Shown here: positions 9,328-21,299 of the stretch, piece after piece
Layout of the letters: each line of letters begins with the position of its first letter
Position numbering within the stretch: position 1 is the stretch's first letter
Assembly (NCBI GenBank): GCA_025642065.1
Contig: JAODUP010000269.1
Location: 362,501-426,500 of the forward strand
DNA length: 64,000 nucleotides
Reading direction: 5' to 3'
DNA from: Paralvinella palmiformis
Taxonomy: Eukaryota > Annelida > Polychaeta > Terebellida > Alvinellidae
Notes under the pieces: generated by a model
What the model was told of the DNA's origin: nothing
Databases searched by the model: none
The model's input: the letters and a program-made list of their open reading frames with translations, nothing else
Position numbers and translations under genes: made by a program

Positions 9328-12300
9328 CTAATTATTAGTGTGTGTGTGTGTCATTAGTAACATACCTTATGATAATTTTTCCAGATGGTGATGTTGATAA
9401 AAGGACATCCGATCAAGATACAGCCAAATCTAAAGCAGACTGGTTAATAAATCAAAGCTTTGTATGCAGTGATAATGACAAATTGCAACATTTGAATTAT
9501 GATTACTTATCATGGTAAATGACACATTTTTTTTCTGTGTGTAGTTAAACTTATCATCTGTTTGAGGCAGCTTTACATATCTATTCCAGCAGCTTTACTA
9601 TGCATGATTACTATATTTCACAGAATAATATTGTACTTCATTGTATAACATTTATTTTTGGGATAGCTTCCATTTTATTCAAATTTGCTCTGAAAATTAT
9701 TACTTTGCCACTTAGACAACAAAATTAAAATTGCTCATTTTAAAATTTTGCTGTGTGTGTGGGGGGGGAGTTGTTGTCAATATTATAATTAATCTTGTCT
9801 AACTACTTCTTTCAGTAAACACAATAAAGAAGATATACGAAATAGCCCAGATGAAAAATCCTTGAAGAGACCATATGTCACTGAAGGTGACCTTGAATCT
9901 TGTCACATTCATGGTGCAGAAGATGTAACGTCCCCCAAAAAAACAAATACAGAACATTCCCCAACCAGCAGTGAGAGTGATGAAAGCAGAAAACTTCATC
10001 ATTTAAAGAAGAAAAAGAAGAAAAAGAAACACAAAAAACATAAGCATAATCATGGAAAAGATGGTCACAATATAAGGCAAGATGAGATGTTTTTAAAATC
10101 AAGACTTGGAAAGATATCCAAATCATTAAAAGTTTTAATCTTAAACTCTTGAATTTAGAAGTCAGATTGAAACACATTTTGAAGCCAACTTTTATTGAGA
10201 AAGAAAGAAAATTTGATATATTGCTTAGCTAGTTAGTCTGATTTTATTGTATTTAGTCCTGTATTTTGCTTTCATCCATTCATGGTTTTATATCTAGACA
10301 CAATGCGTACTGGCACAATACATTTATTTTCAGTTAACTAGTTTGAGATTGTTTTGGTAAGATTCCACTAAACCGTTGAAAAAAGTGTGTTGGGTAAAAA
10401 GTGAAATGGAATTCTACATTCATTGCAGTTATTATGAAGTCTATATAGAGTTCCACAAATTTGATTTACTTATGAGAGACAACAGAAATATGCCAGGAAA
10501 ACACTTCTGTTGGTTCTGGGTACCTTAATTTTAGTATTAATTTCCATACTATTTACAGATAGTCAGATCTAGAAAATACTACTAGCTTTCTGTAATAGCA
10601 AAAAGAACATACTTTTGGGAATGATTAATACAATTCTGCCACTTGATGGGAAGTGTTTGTAATGTGTATATGTATTTTTTGACATTTTGTTCTATAAATA
10701 CCAGGGTGCCTCCATGGTCTAGTGGTAGCATGTTGGATCACAGATCACTACCACTTGTGTTTAAATCTCGGCATGGCATATCTGAAGGTTGTTTCATCTT
10801 TGACTTCACTTCATTGCCTTTGGAGATCAATCGGCCCATTTAGCTTATCATGTGCACAAAAGTGGCCATAAAACATCAATCATAATCATCTTCTATAAAT
10901 ACCAATAATATGAAGCCACAACCTATGCATGTGTACTCAAATCAACTATTTATACCTTATGTAAATAGAAGTTCCCAAAAGCATTAAATTTTGTGAAAAA
11001 GATAATTAATATACACAACATTTAAATAATTGCCTGATTAGCATGTTTCTTGCAGCCAAAGCACTTCCCAAAAGTCTGTTTTGGTGCCTGATTCAATAAG
11101 AATGCAGAAATTTGGCAAAAACATGCATCAAAATTAATTAATTCATATATATATATATATATACTAACTGGTAACACACCAGTGTGTCCCAATTAAAGTG
11201 TATTACATGCTATTTCCAGCCTCCACAGTTGGTGTACTGTTGATTACTCCACCCATTTTGTAGCTGAATAACTAAACTGCTGAAAATGGTTACCAAAATA
11301 TCTTTTATACATTAATGTGATATCATGTGTGAGTCCCTGACAATCTTTAATCATCCATTCATTTAAGTGTGTTTCAAAGATAGATCACTGTATAATAAGT
11401 GTGTGAAAATTGCATATTCTAATTTACTGCACACACATATATAGCCATTGAAAGATGAATCAGTTTATAAATAGAAAACTGATTTAAATATGAGTAATTT
11501 CTACATTTAAAGGAACAGTTCACTAATATAAGTATTTCACATTTAAATCATATTATCTGAGGGCGAACTGTTCTTGTAATCCACTGTGTTTAGAAGAATT
11601 ATATAAATCTGCATCATTGTTTTGATGTAGCTGTTATTGTTTTTTATTTACATTTCAGAGCTCCAGCTGAAGAATCTGCTTCTACAGAGTGGATAACAAA
11701 GCAGGAAGGGAAAATATTTGTGGAGGATTTTGAAAAACTTCTGCCAGAATATTATCATTACATTGACAAGTCATCTGACAAGGCAAACTACACATACCAA
11801 AGTATATACAAAGGCCATCTGCCACATTATAGATGTCAAACAAACATGTCTCTGGGACTCTCTAGGACTGATATTCAGGGTAAATATCAGAACAGAAAGA
11901 AGAAAGAAGACCATAAGAGATATTTCCTTTCAAAGAATATAACCACAAAGGAAGATGTTGACGATGATATGCCATTTACTGAACCAGTTCTAGTTAGTGA
12001 AGGGTGTTCAGTCTTGGTGAGAAAAGAGCCTATTCTTGACGATTACATGACCTTATGCGAAGACTCAGGCCAGCCAGCCAAATCTAGTAAAGATATTAAC
12101 ACAAAGTCTGCTTCTTCAAAATCGGATGAAGTTCAACATCCACAGAATATTGCCTTCAAGAAACAAGAGATGTATAACAGGAAGCTATCAGAGAATCCTA
12201 ATAATGTATCCCTATGGCTGGAGTTTATTAACTTTCAAGATCAGTGTTCTCCAACAGCTGATGTTGTTACTCTGTACGAAACAGAAAGGGGCATGAAAAG

Positions 12301-13180
12301 GCACAGGAATCATAGAGCTTTGACGCTTCAGATGAAAGAGGCGATCTTTGAACGCGCGCTAAAAGAGAACCCGTACAGCGCTGATCTAAAAATGGCTCAA
12401 CTGGAGTGTTTTAGAAATTTTTGGGATTCTGAGACCTTGCAAACACAATGGAAAGAATTAGTGATGAGAAACAGATCCAACACGAAAGTGTGGGAGAAAT
12501 ATTTGGAATATGCCGAGTCAAAGGCTGCATCTTTTACTGCATCTGGCTTAATAAAAGCATACAAGAAATGTCTTCTCTCCTTGAAGTCATCTGTGACAGA
12601 TTTTGTTATTGGTGAGGATATTAATGCATAAAACTTTTTTAGAATTAGTTGTCTATTCTCCAGATATGATGTGATCAAATAAGTTTCATATATAATTTTT
12701 GTTGTGGTTTATTTAAGAAGATTATAAAGCAATTTTCATGCTTAGAAATGGTTCATTACAGATATATTTGTCCGGATGTGTCATCGTCTCAAACAGTCAG
12801 GCCATGTTGAGAAAGCTACAGCACTGTTTCAGGCTCAGCTCGAGTACAACTTGTTTGCACCAAGTCCTGACATGGTATTGTCAGCATCAGACTTGATAGA
12901 GTTCTTCCAGGCTTTCTGGGAGAGTACGGCTCCAAGATTGGGAGAAGACAATGCCTGTGGTTGGAAGCATTGGATTGAAAATCAGGGAAATGTCAAGCCA
13001 TTTGTGCCATTTGTGTTACAAGGTTAGTCTTATGATGTCACTTATATATGATTACAACTGTTTAGAATAATTTTTTATTTCTATTCTGAAACATGAATTA
13101 TTTGATTTCTAGTTGAAACAAGTACTTATATGTGCTATGTTTACCATTAATTAAAGCATCTTCTGCTGGGTTTCTCTCTT

Positions 13181-13224
<44 letters not shown>

Positions 13225-16200
13225 TGACCATCCTTGGCATTATGTGTGTGTTTATACCGGGATCTTGCTAATCCATTAGTTATTAGTGTATTGTTTCATT
13301 TTATTCACATTTTATCATTGAAAAACACCTATTATTCCAATGTCAGCAGTTTCCAAACTGTTGTTAATGTAACATCACATATATGTAAACAGAAATTTAT
13401 ATATTTCATGCAATGTTTTGAATATGATTCCATGAATCTATAAACCAGATTTTACACATTTTAACCCATCCTTTTGCAGGCCAGTAATATATCTATAGCA
13501 TCAAATTACATGATAGTGATTGAGGTTTTGAGCTCTCTGATCATAGGGATATTAGATCTTAGAATATGTTTTTAAGTCAATAATAAGTCAGGATGTATCC
13601 CCATCACCAATTAAACATAACATAATAATGTACCTCTACATTAATAGCTGTGTGGCTTCTATTAGTTGAAAGCTAGAATCAGAGCATTTTAGCTTGAATG
13701 GAAATCCTTGAGAATACTACCAGTAATCTTTTTTGTAGAAAATAAATTAATTCAAGAAAGAGAACAATCCAAAACAATCCATTAATTTCCCTTGGAGTCA
13801 ACTGCTTTCAAAAATATGTTTGATAAACAATATTATTTTAGGATAATATTTATTTATTTTGTCAGCTTTTATACAAATTTTATTTTAGTGTATCCTTGTT
13901 TAAATCAGAAAATAGTTTAATTAGGTCACATACTAGTACATGTTTTATAACAGTTTACCTGATTAACCAGTTGCATCATTACATCCTTAATAGTGCATGT
14001 ATTGATCCTTGATCTATTTAAAATTATCCATATTTTAACAGTTTATGAATATAGAACACTGATTTGATTTATAACAATTAATAAATATCCTTTTAGGGTA
14101 TAAACAGTCATATTTGGGTGATCACTCAAAACACAAAAGGTTGCTCTATTAAGGAATATATTTAATCCAAGACCTTTGTACTGTGACTCTTATTTGAGAC
14201 CAGGCCTATATTTTATTCAAAGCCTATATTTTATTCAAAGCCTCTCAGCTATCTAAGAAATGTTACGTCGTTAGGGAATGACTTTATTAAAAGTATCACA
14301 CATCGACGACTTTTAGTTTACCTTGTGTTGATTGGCTCATAACTATAAAAATGAAGGTGGTCATAGTATACCACATTAACTAGAAAAACAAAAACAATAA
14401 AAAACTTTGTATCTGTGTTGTTGTCACACTTAAATTAGTATCTGCCGATTGGATCATAAATAAAATAAAGTGGACTTAGCTTGACACATGCTGCTGAACA
14501 ATTTAATCAGATATTTGGTAAAAGAAAAACAGTTGAAAGCCACAGGTTTGTCTACTGCTTGTTGTTTTGTATACTTAATATAACATAACATTTATAACAT
14601 AATATAAAATGTGTCCTGCATTAAAGTTAAGCCAAAATATTGCACAGGTAATCAGCTGAAAATAGTTAAATAGAACAACAATACATCATCCTGCTTAACT
14701 GACAAATATGCCAGTATGTGGGAAATAGAAGTAAGTGGTTTGCTAATAAAGTACCTCTCGACTCATGTTTGGTTGCTTACTAGAATTTTTCTCTGATTCA
14801 GCATTGACGTGTGAGCTACCAATTTCAAAATTGATTTCTTATTTGGTCTTTCTTGACCAGGATCTACAGTGATCCACCAGTGAAGCTCTCTGGCTTAAAT
14901 ATATATATATATATATATATATACCGTAGTAGGTTTCAGTACTTGAACCTCAAAGGCTATGGTCTAATGAAATCCTGATGTGTTCACATATGTGTTTTAG
15001 CAGTGTGAAATAAGGCACTGACTGGCATAGAAAATCTCGAATCGGGAATTCAAACTCTGGATGATTCACCAGGAGACCGAACCCATAGCAGCAACCTTTC
15101 ATGCCAAGACATGTATAATATCTCACCAGTCCCTAAATTGCCATGTAACAGAACTCTAAAAAGAAAATCTGGGAATGATACAAGTCTGGTAAACCCAATT
15201 ACAAATATAGTTAATAAATCATTATCTCTGGGTGTTTTCCCAAGATCCATGAAAGCTGCCCTTGTAAAACCATTAATAAAAAACCACACTCTGGACTGTA
15301 ATATTCTAAACAATTACAGACCTGTTTCAAATCTTACATTTTTATCTAAAGTTATAGAAAAGGCAGTTGCTTTCCATCTAAACAAATATTTAATCAATAA
15401 TAACCTTAATGAATCACTACAGTCTGCCTATAAAAGTGGTCACAGCACTGAAACAGCCTTGGTTCGAGTGAAAAATGATATTATGATGTCAATTGATCAA
15501 GGTAAGCCAGTAATACTTGTTCTTCTGGACCTGTCTGCTGCATTTGATACAGTTGACCATAATGTACTTTTCTCTAGGTTAAAAGACATGTTTGGTCTGT
15601 CAGGTAGAGTACTTGAATGGTTTAGATCCTATCTGGAACAACGCTCCCAGAGAGTGTCTGTTCATGGTATTTTATCTGACATTCAGTTTTTGTTATCTGG
15701 TGTACCACAGGGTTCAGTTCTTGGTCCTCTGGTTTTCACAATGTATACCCGTCCTCTTGGGATCATTGCGCAGCGATATGGGATTAAATATCACTTGTAT
15801 GCTGATGACACACAGCTGTATATATCACTGGATCCTGACAATGAGTTAAATTTCTCCTCTTCCTTGAAGAATTTAGAACATTGTATTGCCGATATCCGGC
15901 TATGGATGACTCAAAATCTTCTAAAACTAAATGATAATAAAACAAATATTTTATATTTGGCATCACCACATTGTGTTAAATCCCTAAAGACACCAGCATT
16001 ACAGATGGGTGCATCTTCGATTACCCCTAATGGGTCAGTAAAAAATCTAGGGGTTATTTTTGACCAATGTATTAACATGCATGAACATGTCACATCAGTA
16101 TGCCGAGCTGCCTACTACCATCTTAAGAACATCCACTGTTTAAAAGCATTCTTGACACAAGAATCACTTTTAACTGTAGTTCATGCCTTTGTTACATCTC

Positions 16201-19200
16201 GTATAGACTATTGTAACTCCCTGTTATATGGCATATCTGATTATAACATTAATCGCCTTCAGCGAATTCAGAATAGTGCAGCTCGCATTGTAACAAATAC
16301 TAGAAAATATGATCATATTACCCCAATTCTTCAAAAACTACATTGGCTACCTGTTAGACAGCGTATCCATTTTAAGATTCTGTTAATAACTTATAAATCT
16401 ATTAATGATATGGCACCAGAATACCTGTGTGAACTGGTTTCCATTAGAAAGTCATCCCGAAAACTCAGGTCATCCAGTCAGATACTATTGCAGGTGCCAG
16501 TGTCTCGGCTCAAGTCATATGGTGATTGTGCGTTTAGTGTTGCAGCCCCCAATTTGTGGAATAAGTTGCCGGCAAATATTATAAATTCGTCGTCTCTTGG
16601 AAATTTTAAGTCTCTTCTAAAAACACACCTATTTAAGGTCGCTTTCACAGATAAATAATTATTATCTTTTAAATCATTACAGGGTTTTTACAGACATTAT
16701 TTGGGGTATTATTAAATTACATATTATTTGTACAGCGCCTTTGAATGGCTCCTGCTAGTAAGGGCGCTTTATTAAATATACATTATTATTATTATATCAC
16801 GGCAGTTGTGAGAATGTCTATGTTAATTGCCTGAGCAGCCCTATCAGTAGCTATTTTTTCAGTTGCTGTATCTTTCTTCAATGCAACACTACAAACTTTA
16901 TACCCCAATTGCCACTGTCTGAAATCCTGGTTTGTGTGTGTGTGTGTGTGTCTGTGTGCACGTAAATACATACATAAATCAATCATGCTTACAGATGAAG
17001 ATGAAAGTCTAGAACAGGAGATAGTAAAGAAACACAGTGATAAACATGATATCTGGTTTGCTATGGAAACACTGAGAACGTCACGTCATTGGTTGGCATG
17101 GAAGCCAGATGGCAGCACTGAGGATGATGAATGTGAGGATTTGGAAAGGCTTGTTGTCAGTGATGATGTGACATTTGCCCTGTTCAGTGTGAGCAAGCCA
17201 CTGCAAAAGATGAAACTGCTACTTCAGTTTCTTGATTTTCTTGGCGTGCCAGTGGAAAAGCACCACTGCACTGTTTGTAGAATTGGAATCAGTGATCTGG
17301 ATGCCGCAGTAAAACTAGAAAACATATCAGACATTTTCAGGCATCATTGTCATGCATCATGTGCTTTGAACTTGCCTGAAGAAAGGCAAATAACATTCAT
17401 GAACAGGCATAAATTTATTGAGAACCTTTTCATTCAGATGTTTTCCCTGTTCAGGAGCTCCGAAACCATATGGAATAGTCTGATGATGATGTACATTGAC
17501 TTTTTGGAGCAAAAGGTTTTAGCCGGCAAAGACCAATGGAGCGAGAAGCAGCTTAAAGCTAAAGGAAAAGAGATGAGAAGTGTGATGAAAAAGTTGTTGT
17601 TTGAGGAGCCTTTTCGTCACAGTAAGTTGGCATGGCTCAGGTATGCGGTGATGGAATGGTGCATAGGTAGACAGGATGATGCCAGGAAAGCATTGTATCA
17701 TGTTCTGATGAGTCTGGTCCATGGTAATACTGATGACTCTAAGCCTCCGACTATGTATCACCCACATTCCGTGGAGCTGATGGTGTACAGGACTTATGCC
17801 GAGATGGAGATGGGACTTATTCATGGTGGTTGTCTGTTAAAAGGACAGAAAGGTGACAGAGCTAATAGAGAAAGTGGACGACAGAAAGCTCTGCAAGTGT
17901 TGGTATCCATGTGCATTGGTGACTTCACCATACCTTCAGAAGACTTTAGCATCACAACAATACAGCTAGTCAAATGCAAAAAGCATTATACCAACATTCA
18001 GGATGAACTCCTTCATAATATTACAGAAGCAGATATGCCAAGTGATGAAGATTGCTACACAGTGTTGACACTTGGCAGCAGTTTAGAACACTGGGTTGTG
18101 TGCTATGCAATCTTTATTTACATCACAACTGGGCTTGCAGCGGCAGTTGAGGTTTTTAACGAGGTATACACGTCGTTGGGTTGTACCTTGCAGAAGAAGG
18201 AAGGAAAGGGGAATGAACAGTATGATATGATACTTGATATTATGCAGCGAGTGACTGAATCCCATCTGTTCCTGTTAAATTTTCACATCAGACAAGAATG
18301 TGCACCCCTACGAACCATTAGGGTGCCACTTTCAGAAGCCATGCAGAGATATCCTGCTAATGTAAACATATTGTGGTCTTACATAATGCTGGAATTACGG
18401 GGTGCTTTCACTGTAAATCTGCGACGTCATCTCACAAAGTTATGTTGTACCAGCAAGTCATCACTTACTTGGACACTCAGCATAATTGCTCAGCTTCAGC
18501 ATTTGGAAAAACTGAAGATGGTTGCTATGGAAACTAAGACATCATCAGTACCTGGTAGGTTATCATTCATTTAATAATTTGTCAGTGAAAATTTGGTTTC
18601 TATGACAATTATTGATTTGCTGCACTACATGGTAAATATTAAATATGTGTTTTGTTATATATTAAATGTTTATATGGATAAATTTATTAATGCATATTTT
18701 TCTAAAACAGAGGCCCAGTTGGTGCTGCCAGAAGTAGGATATATAAACACTGTACGGAGCTGGTTCCAATGGGCTTTATCTACAGATGTTTGCCGTCATT
18801 ACTTACTTCTGTGGAGAACCTACCTAAGATTTGAGGTTTGATACATTTAATTTGCCATAAGATAGCAATGTATACAATCTAGATAACTGATGCCAACCCC
18901 TTGTTATGAATCATTTATAAAGTACAGATTTGTTTTATAGCTTTGTACGTTACATAACGTACACATTATCCTCTTGAATTATTCATATTTTTGTCGTTAT
19001 TATTAATATTATAATCTTCATTTACACATATTATCAATGATTTCTGTTTCATTCTTTCTTGTTTATGGCCCTTCACTAATATGAATTTCATCATATAATT
19101 TTTTGTTATAGATTAAACATGCCAAACCCGAGACTGCTAAAAAGGTATTTTATGAAGCTATCCAGCATTGTCCATGGGCAAAGGTAAATAACAGATTATT

Positions 19201-20820
19201 GGAGATTACAAATTTGAACATTATTATTGAGGATCCCACAGGGATTTGAATATAAAAACTCACATTTTCCACGTAATGAAAAAATTCCTTTAATAAAGTG
19301 GCCCACTGGAGGAAGACGGTTAAGATTTTATTAACAAATAAGGTAGAATAGGTCATGTTATTAATAACCCAATTTTTCCTTTCTCCTGGAACCCTGATTA
19401 TACTGTTATATCTGTAATGCATTGTAAGGTAAAGATAACAGCAACTGCTTATAGCCTGAATGGAACTTTTTTCATAGAGTACCCATGTATCAAAACATTC
19501 TAAGAACATAAATGTTTTAATCCTGGCATGTGACTAACTCAGCTCTCTGAGAGGTATACTGTGTTAACTATCATGTCCAACCAGTCCGGACAGGTGTCTG
19601 CTGAAACTCACGGCCTGAAGTTGTGGCATTATTGGGGTTTTGTAACCATCAATGTCTATTCATCAGATGATAGATGGCAAACTATTTGTTTTATGTTTGT
19701 CCGAGATGGTCATCATAAAGAACAAAACACAAGTGGCCATAATTTAATCAATGTTTATAATTCTATGAAGACAAATATTGTGAAATTTCATTTACCTGTG
19801 CTTGAAAAGTGGGTGATGATTTGTTGACATTTGATTTGCCTTTATTACATTAATTTCCGGCGTTAATTATGATGTTATTAAATACACTAAGCATTCCCCC
19901 CAAGACACTGATAAAGAAGGCATTTTACTGATCTTTTGGTGAATTATGTATTGTTACTTCTGTTTGTACATAATATCTTGATGTAGTTTCACTTTGCTTT
20001 TATAATACAATGTCCCAACATGCATCACACTCCCATTTTCCAAATAAAAATAATCATGCCATGCTTGAAATAAATCAAGGCTGAATCCCCATTGTACTAA
20101 TATGTTTGGACATAATTACACCATCGAGTAGACTGTATCTTATTTATCCACAGTAGTGTATTATCAACCTTAAATATGGGATTGTCCTACTGCTAGTTAA
20201 TCAAGATGAGGGATTTTGTATTTCAATACCATTTTCTTGTCTTCCAAGAATTAATTTGTCATATACAATGCACTATTATTTTATAAATGACTGTACTGCA
20301 CAGCAATTTTACCCAGTGAAATAGTACCTGGAATAAATGGATATAATTAATTTTCGAATAAGCAACCTATATATTTAAAGTTGTTTTTAAGTGGGTTAGT
20401 TACACAATTGTTAATTTCATTTGTGATAGCAAATTATTGGGAAAACTTTTATCTTGCAAACTTTCATAGTACCATTAAATAATATTTTCTTGGTGCCATT
20501 TGTCTTGTGTTAGTTTTTGGCTTTAATTCTTTCACACACCAAATATCATTTAGAGGGATACTTATTCATGGCACATAAAAAGGCTTTGTAACAAATAGAT
20601 ACGTCATTCCATGTCACATTTACAATGATAAAATGACGGTGATTTATGCCAGTTACAAATAACCTTATCAGTAACCATTATACTGTTTCAGTGTCTATAT
20701 ATGGATTACATTGAAGCATTCCCTGCCAGTACACAGGAAGTGGTTGATCTGATGGTAGAGAGAGAGCTCAGAGTACATGTACCATTAGAAGAGATTGAGA
20801 TCCTTATGGAAGAAGCATAG
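6267..20820 (+). CDS. NRDE2: NRDE2 homologue, nuclear exosome regulator (9 coding exons)
   Basis: Coding exons: 6267-6303, 9385-9514, 9816-10076, 11659-12611, 12762-13022, 16995-18554, 18711-18835, 19112-19183, 20692-20820. They total 3528 bases, or 1175 aa plus stop, close to vertebrate NRDE2 length. The start MSSLFPAYSK matches the family's FPA beginning. Exon 3 carries the lysine/histidine-rich basic tract. Exon 4 opens with the likely MTR4-interacting segment (TYQSIYKGHLPHYR), then HAT/TPR-like helices (NPNNVSLWLEFINFQ). Exon 6 holds HDIWFAMETLRTSRHW and exons 8-9 hold HCPWAK, DYIEAFP and ERELRVHVPLEEIEIL. The family acts in the nucleus, binding the MTR4 helicase and restraining exosome activity. 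Intron 3 uses a GC donor. Introns 1, 3 and 5 hold transposable elements. It converges on EIF3L. Confidence 0.96.
6631..7737. mobile_element. Foldback-type element with about 230-bp terminal inverted repeats
   Basis: Bases near 6644-6870 are an imperfect inverted copy of about 7505-7724. The outermost shared block is TGGGCGATTCACCTCC on the left and its complement on the right. Inside each terminus are short direct subrepeats built on GGTTCACCACCAAA. Between the arms are three tandem units of about 148 bases starting at 6801, 6951 and 7098, each with GTAATAGAAATATATAAAAA, then a unique centre. Long subrepeated termini around a small core are characteristic of foldback or MITE-like DNA transposons. 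No transposase frame is intact. It lies in NRDE2 intron 1. Confidence 0.75.
6801..7190 (+). repeat. Tandem array of three ~148-bp units inside the foldback element
   Basis: Each unit begins with a GACATAGTAATAGAAATATA-like block (6801, 6951, 7098) and continues with TATCTCAAATAT and ACACAAAA-type blocks. Spacings are 150 and 147 bases. An inverted partial unit sits at about 7530-7575 in the right terminus. Confidence 0.7.
8010..9180 (-). mobile_element. Decayed LINE, RT-domain fragment (minus), interrupted
   Basis: On the minus strand, 9167-8955 encodes a pre-RT linker (ISKHVASKMSSNRKI). Pieces at about 8955-8650 resemble KSFRKCVKAKQQDS, IQKLANQLAPVLTKMFQQS and TNTLLKD. Beyond an inserted element at about 8285-8610, the frame at 8215-8030 gives RKHHSCKLQQLITLHDL and ITVDVTILDLSKSFNTVP, the conserved palm segment with its first catalytic Asp. 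This is a jockey/CR1-superfamily reverse transcriptase with stops and shifts. The insertion explains the missing middle. It lies in NRDE2 intron 1, antisense. Confidence 0.65.
8285..8612 (+). repeat. TGGAATTGA-rich interspersed element, copy A
   Basis: About 325 bases begin TTTTGGAATTGATGGGCAATTCC and end near GATTTGGAATTGACC. They are highly similar throughout to 45335-45657, including the internal AGAAATATTTCTTCCAT and GTAGGTACTC blocks. It carries many GGAATT/AATTCC sites near both ends and no open frame. It interrupts the minus-strand LINE fragment at 8010-9180, so it inserted after that LINE. No clear target-site duplication was seen for this copy. Confidence 0.75.
10077..10078 (+). promoter_or_regulatory. 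Non-canonical GC splice donor, NRDE2 intron 3
   Basis: The exon ends ...ATAAG and the intron begins GCAAGA, the classic GC-AG donor context (AG followed by GCAAG). It is the site that leaves two bases of a codon, matching the single base (A) at the start of exon 4 (11659) and restoring an arginine. The nearby GT at 10064 gives the wrong phase and a poor context. Confidence 0.75.
10704..10890 (+). mobile_element. tRNA-derived SINE with 14-bp target-site duplication
   Basis: The element opens with a tRNA-like head carrying a box A-like TGGTCTAGTGGTAG and a box B-like GTTTAAATCTC, followed by an unrelated body of about 120 bases ending in CATCAATCATAATCATC. It is bracketed by perfect direct repeats TTCTATAAATACCA at 10690-10703 and 10891-10904. 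The perfect duplication shows LINE-mediated insertion, probably fairly recent. It lies in NRDE2 intron 3, sense orientation. Confidence 0.88.
14899..14922. repeat. (AT)n microsatellite in NRDE2 intron 5
   Basis: A run of about 24 AT-alternating bases. A longer (TA)n tract lies at about 13185-13222 in the same intron. No other feature is tied to it. Confidence 0.85.
15000..16797 (+). mobile_element. CR1/L2-like LINE, 5'-truncated, ORF2 largely intact
   Basis: The element spans the reverse-transcriptase frame at 15111-16658, a short 3' tail with GAATGGCTCCTGCTAGTAAG and a terminal (ATT)n run ending near 16797. It sits in the sense direction inside NRDE2 intron 5. The endonuclease half is missing, as expected of 5' truncation; the left boundary is approximate. 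Related tails occur on the minus strand at 26293-26345 and 56192-56715. Confidence 0.85.
15111..16658 (+). CDS. LINE reverse transcriptase (515 aa, 5'-truncated ORF2)
   Basis: This uninterrupted 515-codon frame is a non-LTR retrotransposon reverse transcriptase. Visible RT blocks: NYRPVSNLTFLSKVIEK (finger), ESLQSAYKSGHSTETAL, LVLLDLSAAFDTVDHNVLF (first catalytic Asp), GVPQGSVLGPLVF, and HLYADDTQLYI (the catalytic YADD pair). After these come thumb and C-terminal segments including SRIDYCNSLLYG, LQRIQNSAARIVT and LHWLPVRQRIHFKILL, typical of CR1/L2-type elements. The ATG is simply the first in the open stretch; the real protein would begin upstream with an APE-type endonuclease that is absent here. 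All catalytic residues are present, so this copy is young or recently inserted, though it cannot move alone. Confidence 0.92.
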   Translation: MYNISPVPKLPCNRTLKRKSGNDTSLVNPITNIVNKSLSLGVFPRSMKAALVKPLIKNHTLDCNILNNYRPVSNLTFLSKVIEKAVAFHLNKYLINNNLNESLQSAYKSGHSTETALVRVKNDIMMSIDQGKPVILVLLDLSAAFDTVDHNVLFSRLKDMFGLSGRVLEWFRSYLEQRSQRVSVHGILSDIQFLLSGVPQGSVLGPLVFTMYTRPLGIIAQRYGIKYHLYADDTQLYISLDPDNELNFSSSLKNLEHCIADIRLWMTQNLLKLNDNKTNILYLASPHCVKSLKTPALQMGASSITPNGSVKNLGVIFDQCINMHEHVTSVCRAAYYHLKNIHCLKAFLTQESLLTVVHAFVTSRIDYCNSLLYGISDYNINRLQRIQNSAARIVTNTRKYDHITPILQKLHWLPVRQRIHFKILLITYKSINDMAPEYLCELVSIRKSSRKLRSSSQILLQVPVSRLKSYGDCAFSVAAPNLWNKLPANIINSSSLGNFKSLLKTHLFKVAFTDK

Positions 20821-20962
20821 TGTTGTATTTAAGAATTGTGTTTTCATCCCTGTACTTTTTTATGTTACTAAATCTAAGTGCAAATGTCTTTTTAGAGTCG
20901 AGACAGCTATGCACAAGTTAGATAATGTGAAGAATTATATGAATAGATATTTTTAGAACACA

Positions 20963-20968
20963 AATAAA
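20963..20968 (+). promoter_or_regulatory. Poly(A) signal AATAAA, NRDE2
   Basis: AATAAA lies 143 bases after the NRDE2 stop codon, followed by a T/G-rich stretch (TTTCTTGGGGTGT) suited to cleavage. The facing EIF3L signal is about 75 bases further on. Confidence 0.65.
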
Positions 20969-21043
20969 CACATGTTTATATCTTTCTTGGGGTGTCAAGG
21001 TTGTTTGTGTATTTAAGAATCAATCATACACTATTCAGTGCCT

Positions 21044-21049
21044 TTTATT
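21044..21049 (-). promoter_or_regulatory. Poly(A) signal AATAAA on minus strand, EIF3L
   Basis: The minus strand reads AATAAA here, about 250 bases beyond the EIF3L stop. With the NRDE2 signal at 20963 it makes the two transcription units end almost face to face. Confidence 0.55.
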
Positions 21050-21299
21050 TCACAATTACAGAGATAAAACAACAGTTATATTCTATGATTACTGCACAAG
21101 TTGTTAATAATCAAACATGATCAAGCCATTAACATTAAACCTGACCACATTATATTTTATCTCGGCTACAAACAAATGCTTGTACAGTTACTACATGTCC
21201 ACATATGGATTGGATATTAATTAAGGAAAATTAAATAACAAACTGAACAATTCTGCTTTTCAAATGGCTAGTTTTATACACACTATTCAGTCAGTTTGT

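Noticed and set aside
9878..10177. Minus-strand 99-aa open frame
   Set aside because: It is the complement of the lysine-rich NRDE2 exon 3; the repetitive codons keep the opposite strand open.
10704..10775. Functional tRNA gene at 10704
   Set aside because: Box B is imperfect, there is no matching acceptor stem, and perfect duplications flank a longer SINE.
14205..14245. Tandem GCCTATATTTTATTCAAA duplication
   Set aside because: A single short duplication of about 20 bases, readily explained by replication slippage.
15050..15313. Minus-strand 87-aa open frame
   Set aside because: Shadow of the LINE reverse-transcriptase frame on the plus strand.
17519..17824. Minus-strand 101-aa open frame
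   Set aside because: Antisense of NRDE2 exon 6, with no domain of its own.
19561..19827. 88-aa open frame in NRDE2 intron 8
   Set aside because: No splice-compatible ends and no family resemblance; NRDE2 phases close without it.
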